Shown: positions 34,601 through 43,800 of the stretch, one piece after another
Position numbering within the stretch: position 1 is the first letter of the stretch
Layout: each line of letters begins with the position of its first letter
DNA from: Bacteriovorax sp. BAL6_X
GTDB lineage: Bacteria; Bdellovibrionota; Bacteriovoracia; Bacteriovoracales; Bacteriovoracaceae
DNA: 64,000 nt
NCBI RefSeq assembly: GCF_000443995.1
Contig: NZ_AUMC01000003.1
Coordinates: forward strand, 186,001-250,000
Reading direction: 5' to 3'
Notes under the pieces: generated by a model
Database searches by the model: none
Told to the model about the DNA's origin: nothing
What the model saw: only the letters and a program-made list of their open reading frames with translations
Made by a program: the position numbers and the translations under genes

Positions 34601-35255
34601 TATAATTACCTTAGTTGCTACAGGCTCGATGGCCTTTACTGGAACAGAGTGTTTTCAATCTTCATTCGATGTAACTGTAAAACATAAATCTGCGCCATTT
34701 GGACTTTTGAACAAGACAATTACTATTAGCAAGAAAGAATGTGAAATAGAAATAGCCCATAATCAGTACAAGTACATGAATCGTAATTGGCTTATCGATA
34801 TTTGTCGTGATCCAATCCACGTAAAATCGACTTCTAACTCTGTTGATGTATATCGCAAACAAGGTGAGTGTCATGCGACTTCAAATGAGTTTTGTGATGA
34901 GTATAAAACAATCAAGAAAATTATTGAGGATGACGGTTTAATCTTTGCCTCAGGTGCAAAGAATAGTCTCAATGATGATCATGGCCGTGTGTTTTGTGCA
35001 AAACTTTTAGTTGAAGAGTATTTAAATACTAATACAGTCTTTGGCCGTAACGGTAATTATGATTACTTAATGATTAAAAAGCCAATAGCAAGAATTCCGG
35101 AAGACCTTAAAAGAAAGAGAGCTGAATTTAAAGCGGCTCAAGAAAATGTTGAAATAAAAGAAGATGATGGCCAAGATAAGTCGAATACAGAATCGACAAT
35201 TGAGTCTTCTAGTGATTTTCAAATTGATGAAAACGCTGGTCCTGGCAGTTTCTAG
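34581..35255 (+). CDS. Exported protein, function unknown
   Basis: 224 residues. A short signal peptide (MQFLKSSIITLVATGSMAF) precedes a mature part with six cysteines spread over residues 24-140 and an acidic, Ser-rich C-terminus (EIKEDDGQDKSN...). It has the same flavour as the exported protein at 19139: both have Cys-containing, Lys-rich short periplasmic parts, but I cannot show homology. It overlaps the end of the SpoIIE-like gene by 20 bp and the convergent cystathionine lyase gene by 4 bp. Confidence 0.6.
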   Translation: MQFLKSSIITLVATGSMAFTGTECFQSSFDVTVKHKSAPFGLLNKTITISKKECEIEIAHNQYKYMNRNWLIDICRDPIHVKSTSNSVDVYRKQGECHATSNEFCDEYKTIKKIIEDDGLIFASGAKNSLNDDHGRVFCAKLLVEEYLNTNTVFGRNGNYDYLMIKKPIARIPEDLKRKRAEFKAAQENVEIKEDDGQDKSNTESTIESSSDFQIDENAGPGSF

Positions 35256-36418
35256 ATTGATTTAAAGGCGGACTCTAGATCGTCAATCAAATCATCGACA
35301 TCTTCAATACCGACAGATAATCGAATAAGGTTATCTGTCAGTCCAATACTTTCACGAACACTTTTTGGAACTGAAGCATGAGTCATAATGGCCGGATGTT
35401 CGATTAAGCTTTCAACTCCGCCAAGACTTTCAGCAAGTGAGAAAATTTCTACTTTTTGTAAAAACTTTTTTGATTTTTTTATATCACCTTTCAAAAAGAA
35501 GGTAATCATCCCACCAAAGCCTGACATTTGCTTCTTAGCAAGTTTGTGCTGTGGATGTGACTTAAGCCCTGGATATGAAACTTTTTCTACTTTTGGATGG
35601 GATTCTAGGTACTTTGCCACCTTCATAGCATTCTTAGCATGAGCTTCCATTCGTATCGCAAGAGTTTTAATACCCCTTAGTACGAGCCAAGAGTCAAAAG
35701 GTGATTGAGTCGGCCCTAAGGATTTTTGCAATGTCCACAACTTCTCATAGAGTTTCTTATTATTTAACATACATGCACCGCCTACAACATCAGAATGGCC
35801 ATTGATATATTTTGTCATTGAGTGCATGACAATATCGGCACCTAGATTAAGTGGGTTTTGGAAGTAGGGGCTCATAAATGTATTATCAACAACAGTAATG
35901 GCCTTGTGTGTTTTAGCTAGCTTAGAAATCTTTTCAATATCAGATATTTTTAAAAGTGGATTTGTTGGTGTCTCAACCCATACGAGTTTAGGCTTATGCT
36001 CTTTTAAAGCTGCTTCAACTTTCTTAACATCAGTAGTATCCACAAAAATATAATTATGAATTTTATTAAAGACAGTCGTAAAGAGTCGGTATGTACCACC
36101 ATAGACATCATCACCACATAGGATTGTTGAACCTACAGGGAGTGCGTGCATAATAAGCATTTCAATTGAGACACCACTTGAAGTTGCTAGTGCGTACTTT
36201 GCATTTTCAAGAGCAGCAAGTGATTCCTCTAGTCTTGTACGAGTAGGGTTGTGGCAACGAGAGTATTCATATCCTTGATGTACTCCCGGACTTGTTTGAG
36301 CATAGGTGGTTGTCTGATAAATTGGAGGCATTACTGCGCCTGTCTCTTTATCTGGATAACCACCAGCGTGTACGCACACTGATGACTTACCTGCCGATTT
36401 CAGTGTGCGCTTCTTCAT
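35252..36418 (-). CDS. Cystathionine gamma-lyase/synthase family PLP enzyme
   Basis: 388 residues. A Cys/Met metabolism PLP enzyme: YEYSRCHNPTRTRLEESLAA, the aromatic stacking region GDDVYGGTYRLF, VVDNTFMSPYFQNPL and the PLP lysine in SMTKYINGHSDVVGG. Sequence alone does not separate gamma-lyase (cystathionine to cysteine), gamma-synthase and beta-lyase. Its 1-bp overlap with the CBS gene upstream points to gamma-lyase, completing reverse transsulfuration from homocysteine to cysteine. Last gene of the minus unit. Confidence 0.88.
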   Translation of the reverse strand: MKKRTLKSAGKSSVCVHAGGYPDKETGAVMPPIYQTTTYAQTSPGVHQGYEYSRCHNPTRTRLEESLAALENAKYALATSSGVSIEMLIMHALPVGSTILCGDDVYGGTYRLFTTVFNKIHNYIFVDTTDVKKVEAALKEHKPKLVWVETPTNPLLKISDIEKISKLAKTHKAITVVDNTFMSPYFQNPLNLGADIVMHSMTKYINGHSDVVGGACMLNNKKLYEKLWTLQKSLGPTQSPFDSWLVLRGIKTLAIRMEAHAKNAMKVAKYLESHPKVEKVSYPGLKSHPQHKLAKKQMSGFGGMITFFLKGDIKKSKKFLQKVEIFSLAESLGGVESLIEHPAIMTHASVPKSVRESIGLTDNLIRLSVGIEDVDDLIDDLESAFKSI

Positions 36419-37800
36419 TAGTTTGAGCCTTTTTCAGACATGTATTGAAGAACATCAATTTCAGAAAGTAAGTCTGAAACTTTTCCACCTTTTGTGATCA
36501 CTGCAACTTCCTTCTTTAGAAGAGCATCAGCAACAGTCTCAAGTAGTTCATTGCAATCAACAACACGGTATTTGTTTGTGATCGCTAGTGAAATATTATC
36601 ATCTTTTTGGAATTCACCCATAATAACAGGCTTAATAAGACTTCTTTCAGTACATAGACCAAGTACATCACCGTCCTTGTTTAGAACAGGAACTTGAGAG
36701 ATGTTTTTTTCTTCCATTAGTGTAATGGCCTCTCCGATAGTTGTCGTGTCTTGTACCGTAATAATATTTCCGTCCTTACCTAGAGTATTTAATACTTCTG
36801 AGATTTGAACATTAAATGATGAATCAAGGTAGCCACCATCACTCATCCAATCATCATTATAGATTTTTGAAGCGTAACGGTTTCCTGAATCGTGAAGAAG
36901 AATTAGGATCTTCTTTGGTTCAGTTTGCTTAGCTGCGTACTTTAGAGCACCTTCAATTACGGCCCCAGCAGAACCACCAGCATAAATACCTTCTTCTTTA
37001 AGAAGCTTTCTTGTCATTAAAAATGATTCTTTGTCATTAACAACTTCAAAGTCGTCAATTAGATCAAAGTCGTAGTTTTCAGGAATAAAGTCTTCACCAA
37101 CACCCTCTAGAACATATGAGTGAGCTTGACCCATCTCTCCTGTTTTGTGGTAACCAGCGATGATTGAACCAACACAGTCAACACCAACGACTTCTACCTT
37201 ATCCATTTTTTCTTTGAAGTAACGGCCACATCCACTGATTGTTCCACCAGTTCCAACTGCTGCCATGAAAACATCAAAATCACCTTGAGTTTGCTCATAC
37301 ATTTCTGGAGCAGTCCAAGTATAGTGAGTATTTCTGTTATGTAGATTATCGTATTGATTTACGTAAAATGAATTTGGAATAGTTTCTGAAAGTTTTTTAG
37401 AAACAGAGTAGTAAGAGCGTGGATCTTCCGGCTCAACATTTGTTGGACATACAACAACTTTTGCACCGAATGCTCTAAGGTTATCTATTTTTTCTTTTGA
37501 CTGCTTGTCTGCTAGTACGAAAATACACTTGTAACCGTGAACAGCTGCCCACATTGCAAGACCAACACCTGTGTTTCCAGAAGTACCTTCAATAATTGTA
37601 CCACCTGGTTTTAGAACGCCTTCTTCAACGGCACGATCTAGCATATAAGCACCGATGCGATCTTTTGTTGATCCACCAGGGTTCATATACTCTAATTTTA
37701 CATAGAACTCGCAATTTGTATCTTTACCAATACTATTTAATTTTACGATTGGCGTATTACCAATTGCTTCAACAACGTTTGCCTTAGCACCTTTCATCAT
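36418..37800 (-). CDS. Cystathionine beta-synthase with CBS-domain pair
   Basis: 460 residues. The PLP fold-II catalytic part (1-320) has GNTPIVKLNSI, the PLP lysine Lys46 in NPGGSTKDR, GTSGNTGVGLA and GTGGTISG. A regulatory pair of CBS domains follows (about 335-455; VQDTTTIGEAITLMEEKNIS and then QVPVLNKDGDVLGLC), the layout of eukaryotic CBS without the heme domain. It condenses serine and homocysteine. ATG 37800 overlaps the stop of the upstream ATPase gene (ATGA), so translation is coupled; an earlier TTG is rejected. A plain cysteine synthase would lack the CBS pair. Confidence 0.92.
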   Translation of the reverse strand: MMKGAKANVVEAIGNTPIVKLNSIGKDTNCEFYVKLEYMNPGGSTKDRIGAYMLDRAVEEGVLKPGGTIIEGTSGNTGVGLAMWAAVHGYKCIFVLADKQSKEKIDNLRAFGAKVVVCPTNVEPEDPRSYYSVSKKLSETIPNSFYVNQYDNLHNRNTHYTWTAPEMYEQTQGDFDVFMAAVGTGGTISGCGRYFKEKMDKVEVVGVDCVGSIIAGYHKTGEMGQAHSYVLEGVGEDFIPENYDFDLIDDFEVVNDKESFLMTRKLLKEEGIYAGGSAGAVIEGALKYAAKQTEPKKILILLHDSGNRYASKIYNDDWMSDGGYLDSSFNVQISEVLNTLGKDGNIITVQDTTTIGEAITLMEEKNISQVPVLNKDGDVLGLCTERSLIKPVIMGEFQKDDNISLAITNKYRVVDCNELLETVADALLKKEVAVITKGGKVSDLLSEIDVLQYMSEKGSN

Positions 37801-38798
37801 AATTCTTTCTCCGTTTGCTTCCAATATTCCTGTAGCGCCCTTAGTTGCTCTATAGGATCAAAAGTCACAAGATCTGGAAACGTTAGAGTTTCGATATTAG
37901 ACTTTTTTGAAATGGAAGTTTTTATTTCTTCTTGTTTAATTATTGTTTTTTTAAACTCTTTCATTCTTGCAGTTTTTGGCTGCCAAGATGTGAGGTTGTT
38001 ATACCATGATTTATTGATAATAAGGTAACGTTCGGTGTCCATTTGGGCCTGAATTGAGTCAAAGATTTGCTTTGTCTCAACTTCTTTCATATGTTCGGCC
38101 GATGTTACTAAGTACCACCTTGAGTGAGCAGGATCATTTAAAGTCTTTTCTACACTTAGTCCATCGATAAATTTCTCACGATTTCCGTAGAGGATTGAAA
38201 TAGCCTCAAGGAAGTCGTTGATAAAGCCCTGGCCAGTGACACTTTCTAAGTAACTTAGAAATTTCTCAATTCCTGTTGAAATAATGCGATTGAAAAAACG
38301 CCCTGGTTTATTCTGATTAGTTATATAGTTAAAAGCTTCTGCAAAAGTTTTATTAAAAAAGCGATTGATTTTCTTTGATGAGTTTAGGAAATCTAGAAAG
38401 TTTTTTCCTGGTGCCGTGTCTACAACAATTGCATCATAGATATTGCGATTTATTTGCGTTTGTATTTCAAGAACGGCAAGAATCTCGTTGAGGCCACCTC
38501 TTGAACTTGTTAGATTTTCTAAAATTTTATTATCAACTTTAGAACCAAGAATTTTTTCAAAAGATGACTTACAATCTAATAGGAGAACATCAAAAGAAAT
38601 CTTTTCATTCTTAAATTCAACTATTTCTGATTGGTCTTTTAAGTTCAATAATTGTCTTAGGCGCTTGGCCGGATCAATAGTGATTAAAAGAACTTTCTTA
38701 TTATCAGCTGCTAATGAAAAGGCACGGGATGCAGAGATTGTTGTTTTTCCAACACCTCCTGTTCCACAAAAAATTTCAATTTTTTTAAAGTCCTTCAC
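37797..38798 (-). CDS. ArsA/GET3-like ATPase, copy 2
   Basis: 333 residues. The deviant Walker A GTGGVGKTT (12-20), the ITIDPAKRLRQLL segment after it and VVDTAPGKNFLDFL (switch region) identify the ArsA/GET3 group of the SIMIBI NTPases. The central part is helical and rich in Lys/Asn; C-terminal residues hold many charged repeats. Arsenite export is unlikely because no arsB or arsR is nearby and the ArsA cysteine ligands are not visible. It follows copy 1 by 18 bp and overlaps CBS by 4 bp. Together the two copies may form a heterodimer with an unknown client. Confidence 0.82.
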   Translation of the reverse strand: MKDFKKIEIFCGTGGVGKTTISASRAFSLAADNKKVLLITIDPAKRLRQLLNLKDQSEIVEFKNEKISFDVLLLDCKSSFEKILGSKVDNKILENLTSSRGGLNEILAVLEIQTQINRNIYDAIVVDTAPGKNFLDFLNSSKKINRFFNKTFAEAFNYITNQNKPGRFFNRIISTGIEKFLSYLESVTGQGFINDFLEAISILYGNREKFIDGLSVEKTLNDPAHSRWYLVTSAEHMKEVETKQIFDSIQAQMDTERYLIINKSWYNNLTSWQPKTARMKEFKKTIIKQEEIKTSISKKSNIETLTFPDLVTFDPIEQLRALQEYWKQTEKEL

Positions 38799-38816
38799 TA
38801 GTAAGCCTATTTTAAA

Positions 38817-39629
38817 TTATTTTGTTTTAAAGATATCCATTTTTTCAATTAGCAGGTCACTTAATGCTTTTACTTGTTGCTCTTGGTTCTGAGCAATAAT
38901 TAGCGGGAAGTGTAGATCATATTTTACCTGAAACTTCATCTGCAATTGCTTTTGATTCTCAATCTTTACTTTAATAAAGTCGGGAGTATCATCTTCAGGG
39001 AACTTATTCAAAGTTAAGTCACAATTGAGTATTTCAATTGTTGAAATACTGTATTCATCAGCGAGTTCAGTTCTTAATTCAACACCTTCTTCAACTGCAA
39101 GCTCTGTTGGAATACTAACCACTACACATTGAGTGTGTTCTTTATTCGTTAAGAAGTTATGCATCTTATCGATATCGTTTGCAATTGGCCCAATTTTAAA
39201 AATATCTTTAAAGACCTTAGGTGAGTGGATTGTAGAAAGTAGATGTCCAGATGCTGGTGCATCTACTATCACAATATTCTCTTCATCTTTTGCAAGGTCA
39301 ATAATGTGCCCAAGAAAAATGAGTTGACCAAAGCTTGGCACCATATCAAAGAGGGCCTTAAAGAAAGAAGTTGAAACAATCCACTTTGCAATTGTCTTAG
39401 AGTTGAGTTTTCGAGCAATATACTCTTGTACAGAGCTTAGATGAGTTAGTTCAACTGTATTGATATCGAGAGACTTGATTAGTTCTTTATCTTCATTTTG
39501 TTCAAACGAGAAATAATAAACATTCTTATTATGATTGAGGTCTGAAATCGACTTAGTAAGCGCCAGGGAAGTGAGGCTTTTTCCAACGCCTCCTTTTCCC
39601 GTGACGATATATAAGTCTTTAAACTTCAT
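38817..39629 (-). CDS. ArsA/GET3-like ATPase, copy 1
   Basis: 270 residues, shorter than copy 2. GKGGVGKSLTSLAL is the deviant Walker A. IVIVDAPASGHLLSTIHSP is the ArsA DTAPTGHTL-type switch II, better preserved than in copy 2, while the switch-I-like segment reads SFEQNEDKEL instead of DPA. The gene starts at the last base of the barrel-protein stop (TAATG), so the two are translationally coupled. Paired ArsA-like ATPases of this kind occur, as I recall, in myxobacteria and Bdellovibrio relatives; function unknown. Confidence 0.82.
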   Translation of the reverse strand: MKFKDLYIVTGKGGVGKSLTSLALTKSISDLNHNKNVYYFSFEQNEDKELIKSLDINTVELTHLSSVQEYIARKLNSKTIAKWIVSTSFFKALFDMVPSFGQLIFLGHIIDLAKDEENIVIVDAPASGHLLSTIHSPKVFKDIFKIGPIANDIDKMHNFLTNKEHTQCVVVSIPTELAVEEGVELRTELADEYSISTIEILNCDLTLNKFPEDDTPDFIKVKIENQKQLQMKFQVKYDLHFPLIIAQNQEQQVKALSDLLIEKMDIFKTK

Positions 39630-40279
39630 TAGAATTTGTAGAAGACCGTAAGTAGAACTTTAAAGTAGTATCCCTCAACATCAGAGCGATTCTCTTGATC
39701 TACATCAAACGGATCGTTGAATGTGGCCATAGCACCAACAGAGATTTTTCTATTTAAATCAAAGTCTGCACCTGCGCCAAGTTGATAACCAAACACCGTC
39801 TTTGCATCTGACTTATAAGATTCAGTCTTAATTTGTGGTCTAAAAAAACCAAGACCTGCTGCAAGGAATGGTTGGAAAGCATCGTAATGAAATAGTTTTC
39901 CTTTCGCTCCAAAAATAAGCCCTGCTGTTTTTGAATATGTGTCTTCAAATTCATGCTTTGAATAATGTAGGTTGGCGTAAAAATCAAATGAGTAAGACGC
40001 TTTATAGTTATAGAATAATTCGGCCGTAATTTTATCTTCACCGTTATCTTTTAGATCACTCATTAGAAGTGTTTGTCCAATTCCGATCCCAACTGAATGA
40101 ATGTGAAGCTCTTGACCACTAAGTAGGGCCGCTGCCGCTGCAGCACCAGAATTTTTCTTCGCTGATTTTGAAGAAGTGAGCTGTTTAACTGTTTGTGCTT
40201 GTGTTTGAACACCAAAAATAAAAAGGCCTGCTAAAATAACTGCAGGCCTTAATATAGATTTTGAAATTTTAGAAATCAT
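39629..40279 (-). CDS. Outer-membrane beta-barrel protein, OmpW/OmpA-barrel style
   Basis: 216 residues. Signal peptide with AQA cut site (FIFGVQTQAQ), a low-complexity Ser/Lys/Ala region (SAKKNSGAAAAAALLSG), then alternating strands such as AELFYNYKASYSFDFYANLH, PFLAAGLGFFRPQI and GYQLGAGADFDLNRKISVGA. It ends in an aromatic residue (VFYKF), the usual outer-membrane insertion signal. An eight-stranded barrel is likely. The pairing with two ArsA-like ATPases through a 1-bp stop/start overlap is unexpected. It lies 45 bp after the PhaR-like gene. Confidence 0.72.
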   Translation of the reverse strand: MISKISKSILRPAVILAGLFIFGVQTQAQTVKQLTSSKSAKKNSGAAAAAALLSGQELHIHSVGIGIGQTLLMSDLKDNGEDKITAELFYNYKASYSFDFYANLHYSKHEFEDTYSKTAGLIFGAKGKLFHYDAFQPFLAAGLGFFRPQIKTESYKSDAKTVFGYQLGAGADFDLNRKISVGAMATFNDPFDVDQENRSDVEGYYFKVLLTVFYKF

Positions 40280-40324
40280 TTCACCCTCTAAACTAAATAT
40301 ATATGCAGTAATAACTGCCTTATA

Positions 40325-40714
40325 TTAGTTTAAAGTAGTCGTTGTTTCAACAGAAGAGTTTAGGTTTGCTGCACTGTTGAAAGCGTTGAAAGTTTGAGCT
40401 GGAGCTTCTTCAACAACTGGAGCTTCAATACCTTCTAGACCTCTAATATATCCAGTGAATGTACCTTCTTCACCACGGATAACTCTTTTAAGAAGTTCTA
40501 CGTCACCTGGCTTAGTTGACTTTTTCTCTTGATCAAAAAGAAGTTGAATTTGAGTCATGTAAGTGATGTCGTTTTTAGTCTTGTTATCGATAACTTGAAT
40601 CTCGTGACCTTCTCTGATGATTTGAGCGATCTCTTCAAGTGTTACATAGCAACTTTGGTGTGTGTCATAAAGTTTTCTGTTTTGGTACCTTTTAATAATT
40701 CTTACATCATTCAT
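40325..40714 (-). CDS. PHA-synthesis-regulator (PhaR) N-terminal domain protein
   Basis: 129 residues. RIIKRYQNRKLYDTHQSCYV, then TLEEIAQIIREGHEIQVIDN and KTKNDIT, is the DNA-binding domain of PhaR/PhbR, which represses phasin genes and senses polyhydroxyalkanoate. The rest is short (about 60 residues), with LLKRVIRGEEGTF resembling the family's linker, and a Thr/Ala-rich tail (VETTTTLN). No PHA synthase or phasin gene lies in the window, so the target may differ. It is the first gene of the minus run towards the ArsA-like and transsulfuration genes. Confidence 0.8.
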   Translation of the reverse strand: MNDVRIIKRYQNRKLYDTHQSCYVTLEEIAQIIREGHEIQVIDNKTKNDITYMTQIQLLFDQEKKSTKPGDVELLKRVIRGEEGTFTGYIRGLEGIEAPVVEEAPAQTFNAFNSAANLNSSVETTTTLN

Positions 40715-41205
40715 TCTACTACCCCTATTGGTTTACGAATATATCTCAAGTTTAATTTTAGAATTCTCTTGAGCTAAAACGAGTTAATAATTAACACGAC
40801 GCTTTCTAATAGTTAAGCTTTTTGTATAAATTTCACCGTTAATATATATCAAGTAAAATTAAATACTTACTAGTTCAACTTATTACAAAAGACAGGTTGG
40901 TGTTCATATATTTTATTGATTCCCGCTGTGTCTATTGCTGAGCGTTTTGAAATTTGCATCAGAGAAGTAACAGTCTATGACAGTAACTGTCAAGGGATAG
41001 GCTTCTTAATTTTATCTAAATTCAAAGAGAATCCATTTATTTGCCATGATTTCAACTATTTATCATGCATTAGGTCGAGCTAATGCAAGTTGTTGATTCT
41101 TGAGTACTTACTTATGTTGCCCCTACGAAATTAAGGATTAATTTTCTTTAAGAAATATCTATTTAGGACGATGAGTGAATGAGGCAGTAAGGCCAAGGAT
41201 ATTAA
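40715..41205. other. 491-bp intergenic region with two perfect palindromes
   Basis: No open frame of note between the divergent PhaR-like and TPR genes. Two sites stand out: TGACAGT-A-ACTGTCA (40978-40992), a 15-bp palindrome, and TGCATTAG-GTCGAG-CTAATGCA (41066-41087), an 8-bp stem with six-base loop. Neither is followed by a T run, so they look more like operators or RNA folds than terminators. An AAGGAT ribosome-binding site precedes the TPR gene. I see no convincing promoter pair. Confidence 0.55.
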
Positions 41206-43077
41206 ATGTTTAAAATTTTCATTAAAAATTCACTCTGCACCGTAGCTTTAGTAACACTTGTTGGTTGTGCGACGACTAGCAGTGTTAAAGATGATTCTGA
41301 CTCTAAGACTAATGTAGAATCTCAGCTTTCAAATACGATTACTGATATTGAAAAGGCAAGGCGTGCCCAGGAGTTTGTTGATCAATCTCTTTCAGAAATT
41401 GTAGAAGAGGCAAAGACAAAGGGTGAGGTGACAGTTAACTTTATTGCTAGTGATCTATTCCTAAAAGCCGCGGATGCCTCGTTAAGTGGTGACTCTGTTT
41501 CGGCTTCGCTAATTTTAAAACACGTTGTTGAGCTAAAGCCTAAAGATATTTACCTTAGAAAAAAGTATGCAGTAGAGTTAATCAAATCGAGCCAACTAGA
41601 AGATGGAAAAAAAGAACTAGAGTACCTTATAAAGCACGCAGATAAAGAGATTAAGGTGAAGGCCAAGTTGTTACTTGCTGGTGTATATGGTGCCCTTGGT
41701 AGCTCAAAGAAATCAATTCAGTTATATCGTCAACTAGTCTATAAAACGAAACCAATTTTAAGTGAAGCTTGTATTTACTTATCGAAGGCGTATGTTGATG
41801 CAAAAAAATTCAAGAAAGCTGTTGGTACATTAAGTTATTGCTCTAAAAAAGACCGTGAAAATCGCAGTGAGTATGCTTTCCATAAAGGTAAGATTTATTT
41901 TGAAAAATCTGATTACAAGAATGCGAAGAAGTACTTTAATAACTCACTAAAGCTAGATCCAACAAATCAGCAGAGCACTATTCTTCTTGGTATGATTTAC
42001 GAGCAAGAAGGAAACTTTGAATCTGCAAAAATCCTTTATCATAAATTTTTAAAGTATGACTCAAATAATTATACAGCTCTTGGGAAGTACGTTAATTTAT
42101 TATTCTCAGATGGAGAGTATAAAAAAGTTGTTCCATATTTAGAGAAATTACTAGCACTTGATCCTGAAAATCTAAATTTAAAAGTTAGGTTAGGGGTTAT
42201 TTACACAGAGACTGATAGAATTGAAGATGCAAAGGGTATCTTTAAAGAGATCCTTTCTGTTATACCAGATTCTGATAAGGTTCTGTACTATCTAGCAAGT
42301 CTATATCAGAAGTCTAACGAGGGTGACTTAGCTGTAACATATTTTTCACGTATTAAAGAAGACAGTTCACTCTTTCATGAGTCTAATATTCAAATTGCTA
42401 ATATCTTAAATACCTATGCACAAAAAGACCGATCTCAAGAAAAGCGTTTTGTTGAATTCGTTAAAGAACGCTCGCTAACATCGAAAGAGTTACGCTTTGA
42501 GCTAGAGGTGATTCTTGCGGGCTACTACGAAAATAGAAAAGACCTTGGAAGAGCGATAGCTCTAATGGAGTCTCAAGTTGAGCACGATAGCTATACTGAT
42601 GGACATGCATACTACCTAGCTTCATTATATGAAAAAGATAAAGCCTTCACAAAAGCAGAGAAAATCATGCTTGATATCTTAAAGCGTGATCCTAATAATT
42701 CTCATGCACTAAATTTTCTAGGATACACATATTTAGAGCAAGGTGTTCATATGGATAAGGCCTATGCTTATATTAAAAGAGCTGTTCAGCTTAATCCACA
42801 AGATGGTTATATCCGAGACTCTTTAGGTTGGTATTATTATAAAACTGGTGAGTATCAAAAAGCATACCGCGAAATTAAGAAGGCCTTTGCCCTTGTTAGT
42901 GATGATGTGGTCATTGCAAAGCACCTAGGGCTCATATATACTTCTCTAAAGAAGCCAGAAAAGGCTCGTCAATATTATGTCGAGGCACTTAAAAATTGTA
43001 CGAAAGTAAACGAACGCGAAGAAATTCTAAATTATATCGAAAAGCTGGATTCTGTGCGCTTGCCGGCATCTCGTTAA
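41206..43077 (+). CDS. TPR-repeat lipoprotein
   Basis: 623 residues. The signal peptide MFKIFIKNSLCTVALVTLVG ends in lipobox LVGC with Cys21 (not counting the next CATTSS). From about residue 90 to 600 the protein is built of tetratricopeptide repeats; clear ones read YAFHKGKIYFEKSDYKNAKK, LGMIYEQEGNFESAKILYHK, VRLGVIYTETDRIEDAKGIF and SLGWYYYKTGEYQKAYREIK. It should sit at the inner leaflet of the outer membrane as a scaffold. The next lipoprotein gene overlaps its end by 82 bp. A TPR plus LolB-like pair is familiar from other proteobacteria. Confidence 0.85.
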   Translation: MFKIFIKNSLCTVALVTLVGCATTSSVKDDSDSKTNVESQLSNTITDIEKARRAQEFVDQSLSEIVEEAKTKGEVTVNFIASDLFLKAADASLSGDSVSASLILKHVVELKPKDIYLRKKYAVELIKSSQLEDGKKELEYLIKHADKEIKVKAKLLLAGVYGALGSSKKSIQLYRQLVYKTKPILSEACIYLSKAYVDAKKFKKAVGTLSYCSKKDRENRSEYAFHKGKIYFEKSDYKNAKKYFNNSLKLDPTNQQSTILLGMIYEQEGNFESAKILYHKFLKYDSNNYTALGKYVNLLFSDGEYKKVVPYLEKLLALDPENLNLKVRLGVIYTETDRIEDAKGIFKEILSVIPDSDKVLYYLASLYQKSNEGDLAVTYFSRIKEDSSLFHESNIQIANILNTYAQKDRSQEKRFVEFVKERSLTSKELRFELEVILAGYYENRKDLGRAIALMESQVEHDSYTDGHAYYLASLYEKDKAFTKAEKIMLDILKRDPNNSHALNFLGYTYLEQGVHMDKAYAYIKRAVQLNPQDGYIRDSLGWYYYKTGEYQKAYREIKKAFALVSDDVVIAKHLGLIYTSLKKPEKARQYYVEALKNCTKVNEREEILNYIEKLDSVRLPASR

Positions 43078-43694
43078 TATCCTGTACAACAAATCCAATC
43101 AAAGATGATATAGATGCTAAGGGCTCAACTGATAAAGTTGTGGCCCATAAGCTTCTTAGCAGTGGATTATGCAATGAGTTTAAAGGTCGAGGCCGCTTAA
43201 AATTTGGTAAAAATCAGGATCGATTTACTTATAATGCTATTTTGAATAAAAAATCTTTTAGTTTGGCCATTGATGTTCCTTTTAAAGGTCAAGAAACTCT
43301 TATTCTTCCACTCGACGCCTCTAGGCCAATTCAAGGAACTCTTTATAAGAAAATTTCAACCGAGTTAGTGAAGGCGGGGCGTTATTCCTCTTTAAAAATT
43401 TTAGATGACTTTTTATTAAAAAATCGACTCTTCTTCAGTGACTTGAAAAATATCGATAGCAATTATTGTGACAGTGGGTGTCTTGAAGGGAAACTTACAC
43501 ATTACAGCAATGGCAATGTAGACTTCGAAAGAAAGATGCTTGGAAAGTATGAGTATCATGCAAGCTTCGGCCAACTCGAGGCCAACGAATATAGATTCAT
43601 AAGGCTGGAAGGTGTTAGACAAACGAAAAATTCACAAAAAGAGCAGAGAGTTTTGGCCTTAGATCTAATCGTAGATAGCTGCGGTTCTATCTAG
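42996..43694 (+). CDS. LolB-like lipoprotein (tentative)
   Basis: About 232 residues from TTG 42996. The N-terminus has RKAGFCALAGISLISC, a type II signal peptide with lipobox LISC (cut before Cys30). The mature part begins with a helical region, then FKGRGRLKFGKNQDRFTYNA and FSLAIDVPFKGQETLILPLD, a pattern like the first strands of LolB (outer-membrane lipoprotein receptor). This is weak similarity supported by its place behind a TPR lipoprotein. The start lies 82 bp inside the TPR gene; no later start keeps the signal peptide. Confidence 0.5.
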   Translation: MYESKRTRRNSKLYRKAGFCALAGISLISCTTNPIKDDIDAKGSTDKVVAHKLLSSGLCNEFKGRGRLKFGKNQDRFTYNAILNKKSFSLAIDVPFKGQETLILPLDASRPIQGTLYKKISTELVKAGRYSSLKILDDFLLKNRLFFSDLKNIDSNYCDSGCLEGKLTHYSNGNVDFERKMLGKYEYHASFGQLEANEYRFIRLEGVRQTKNSQKEQRVLALDLIVDSCGSI

Positions 43695-43800
43695 CAGCGC
43701 AACACCATCTCCTAATAAATTCTAGTAAATTTATCTTATCTCTTGTATAAATTACTCTAGTATTATTCTATGCAATAATTTTTTGAACAAAGGATGGTTT

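Noticed and set aside
37797-39629. Arsenic resistance operon
   Set aside because: Two ArsA-like ATPases are present, but there is no arsB, arsC, arsD or arsR, and the cysteine ligands for arsenite are not visible.
40325-40714. Polyhydroxyalkanoate synthesis cluster
   Set aside because: Only the PhaR-like domain is present; no PHA synthase, phasin or thiolase gene is found in the window.
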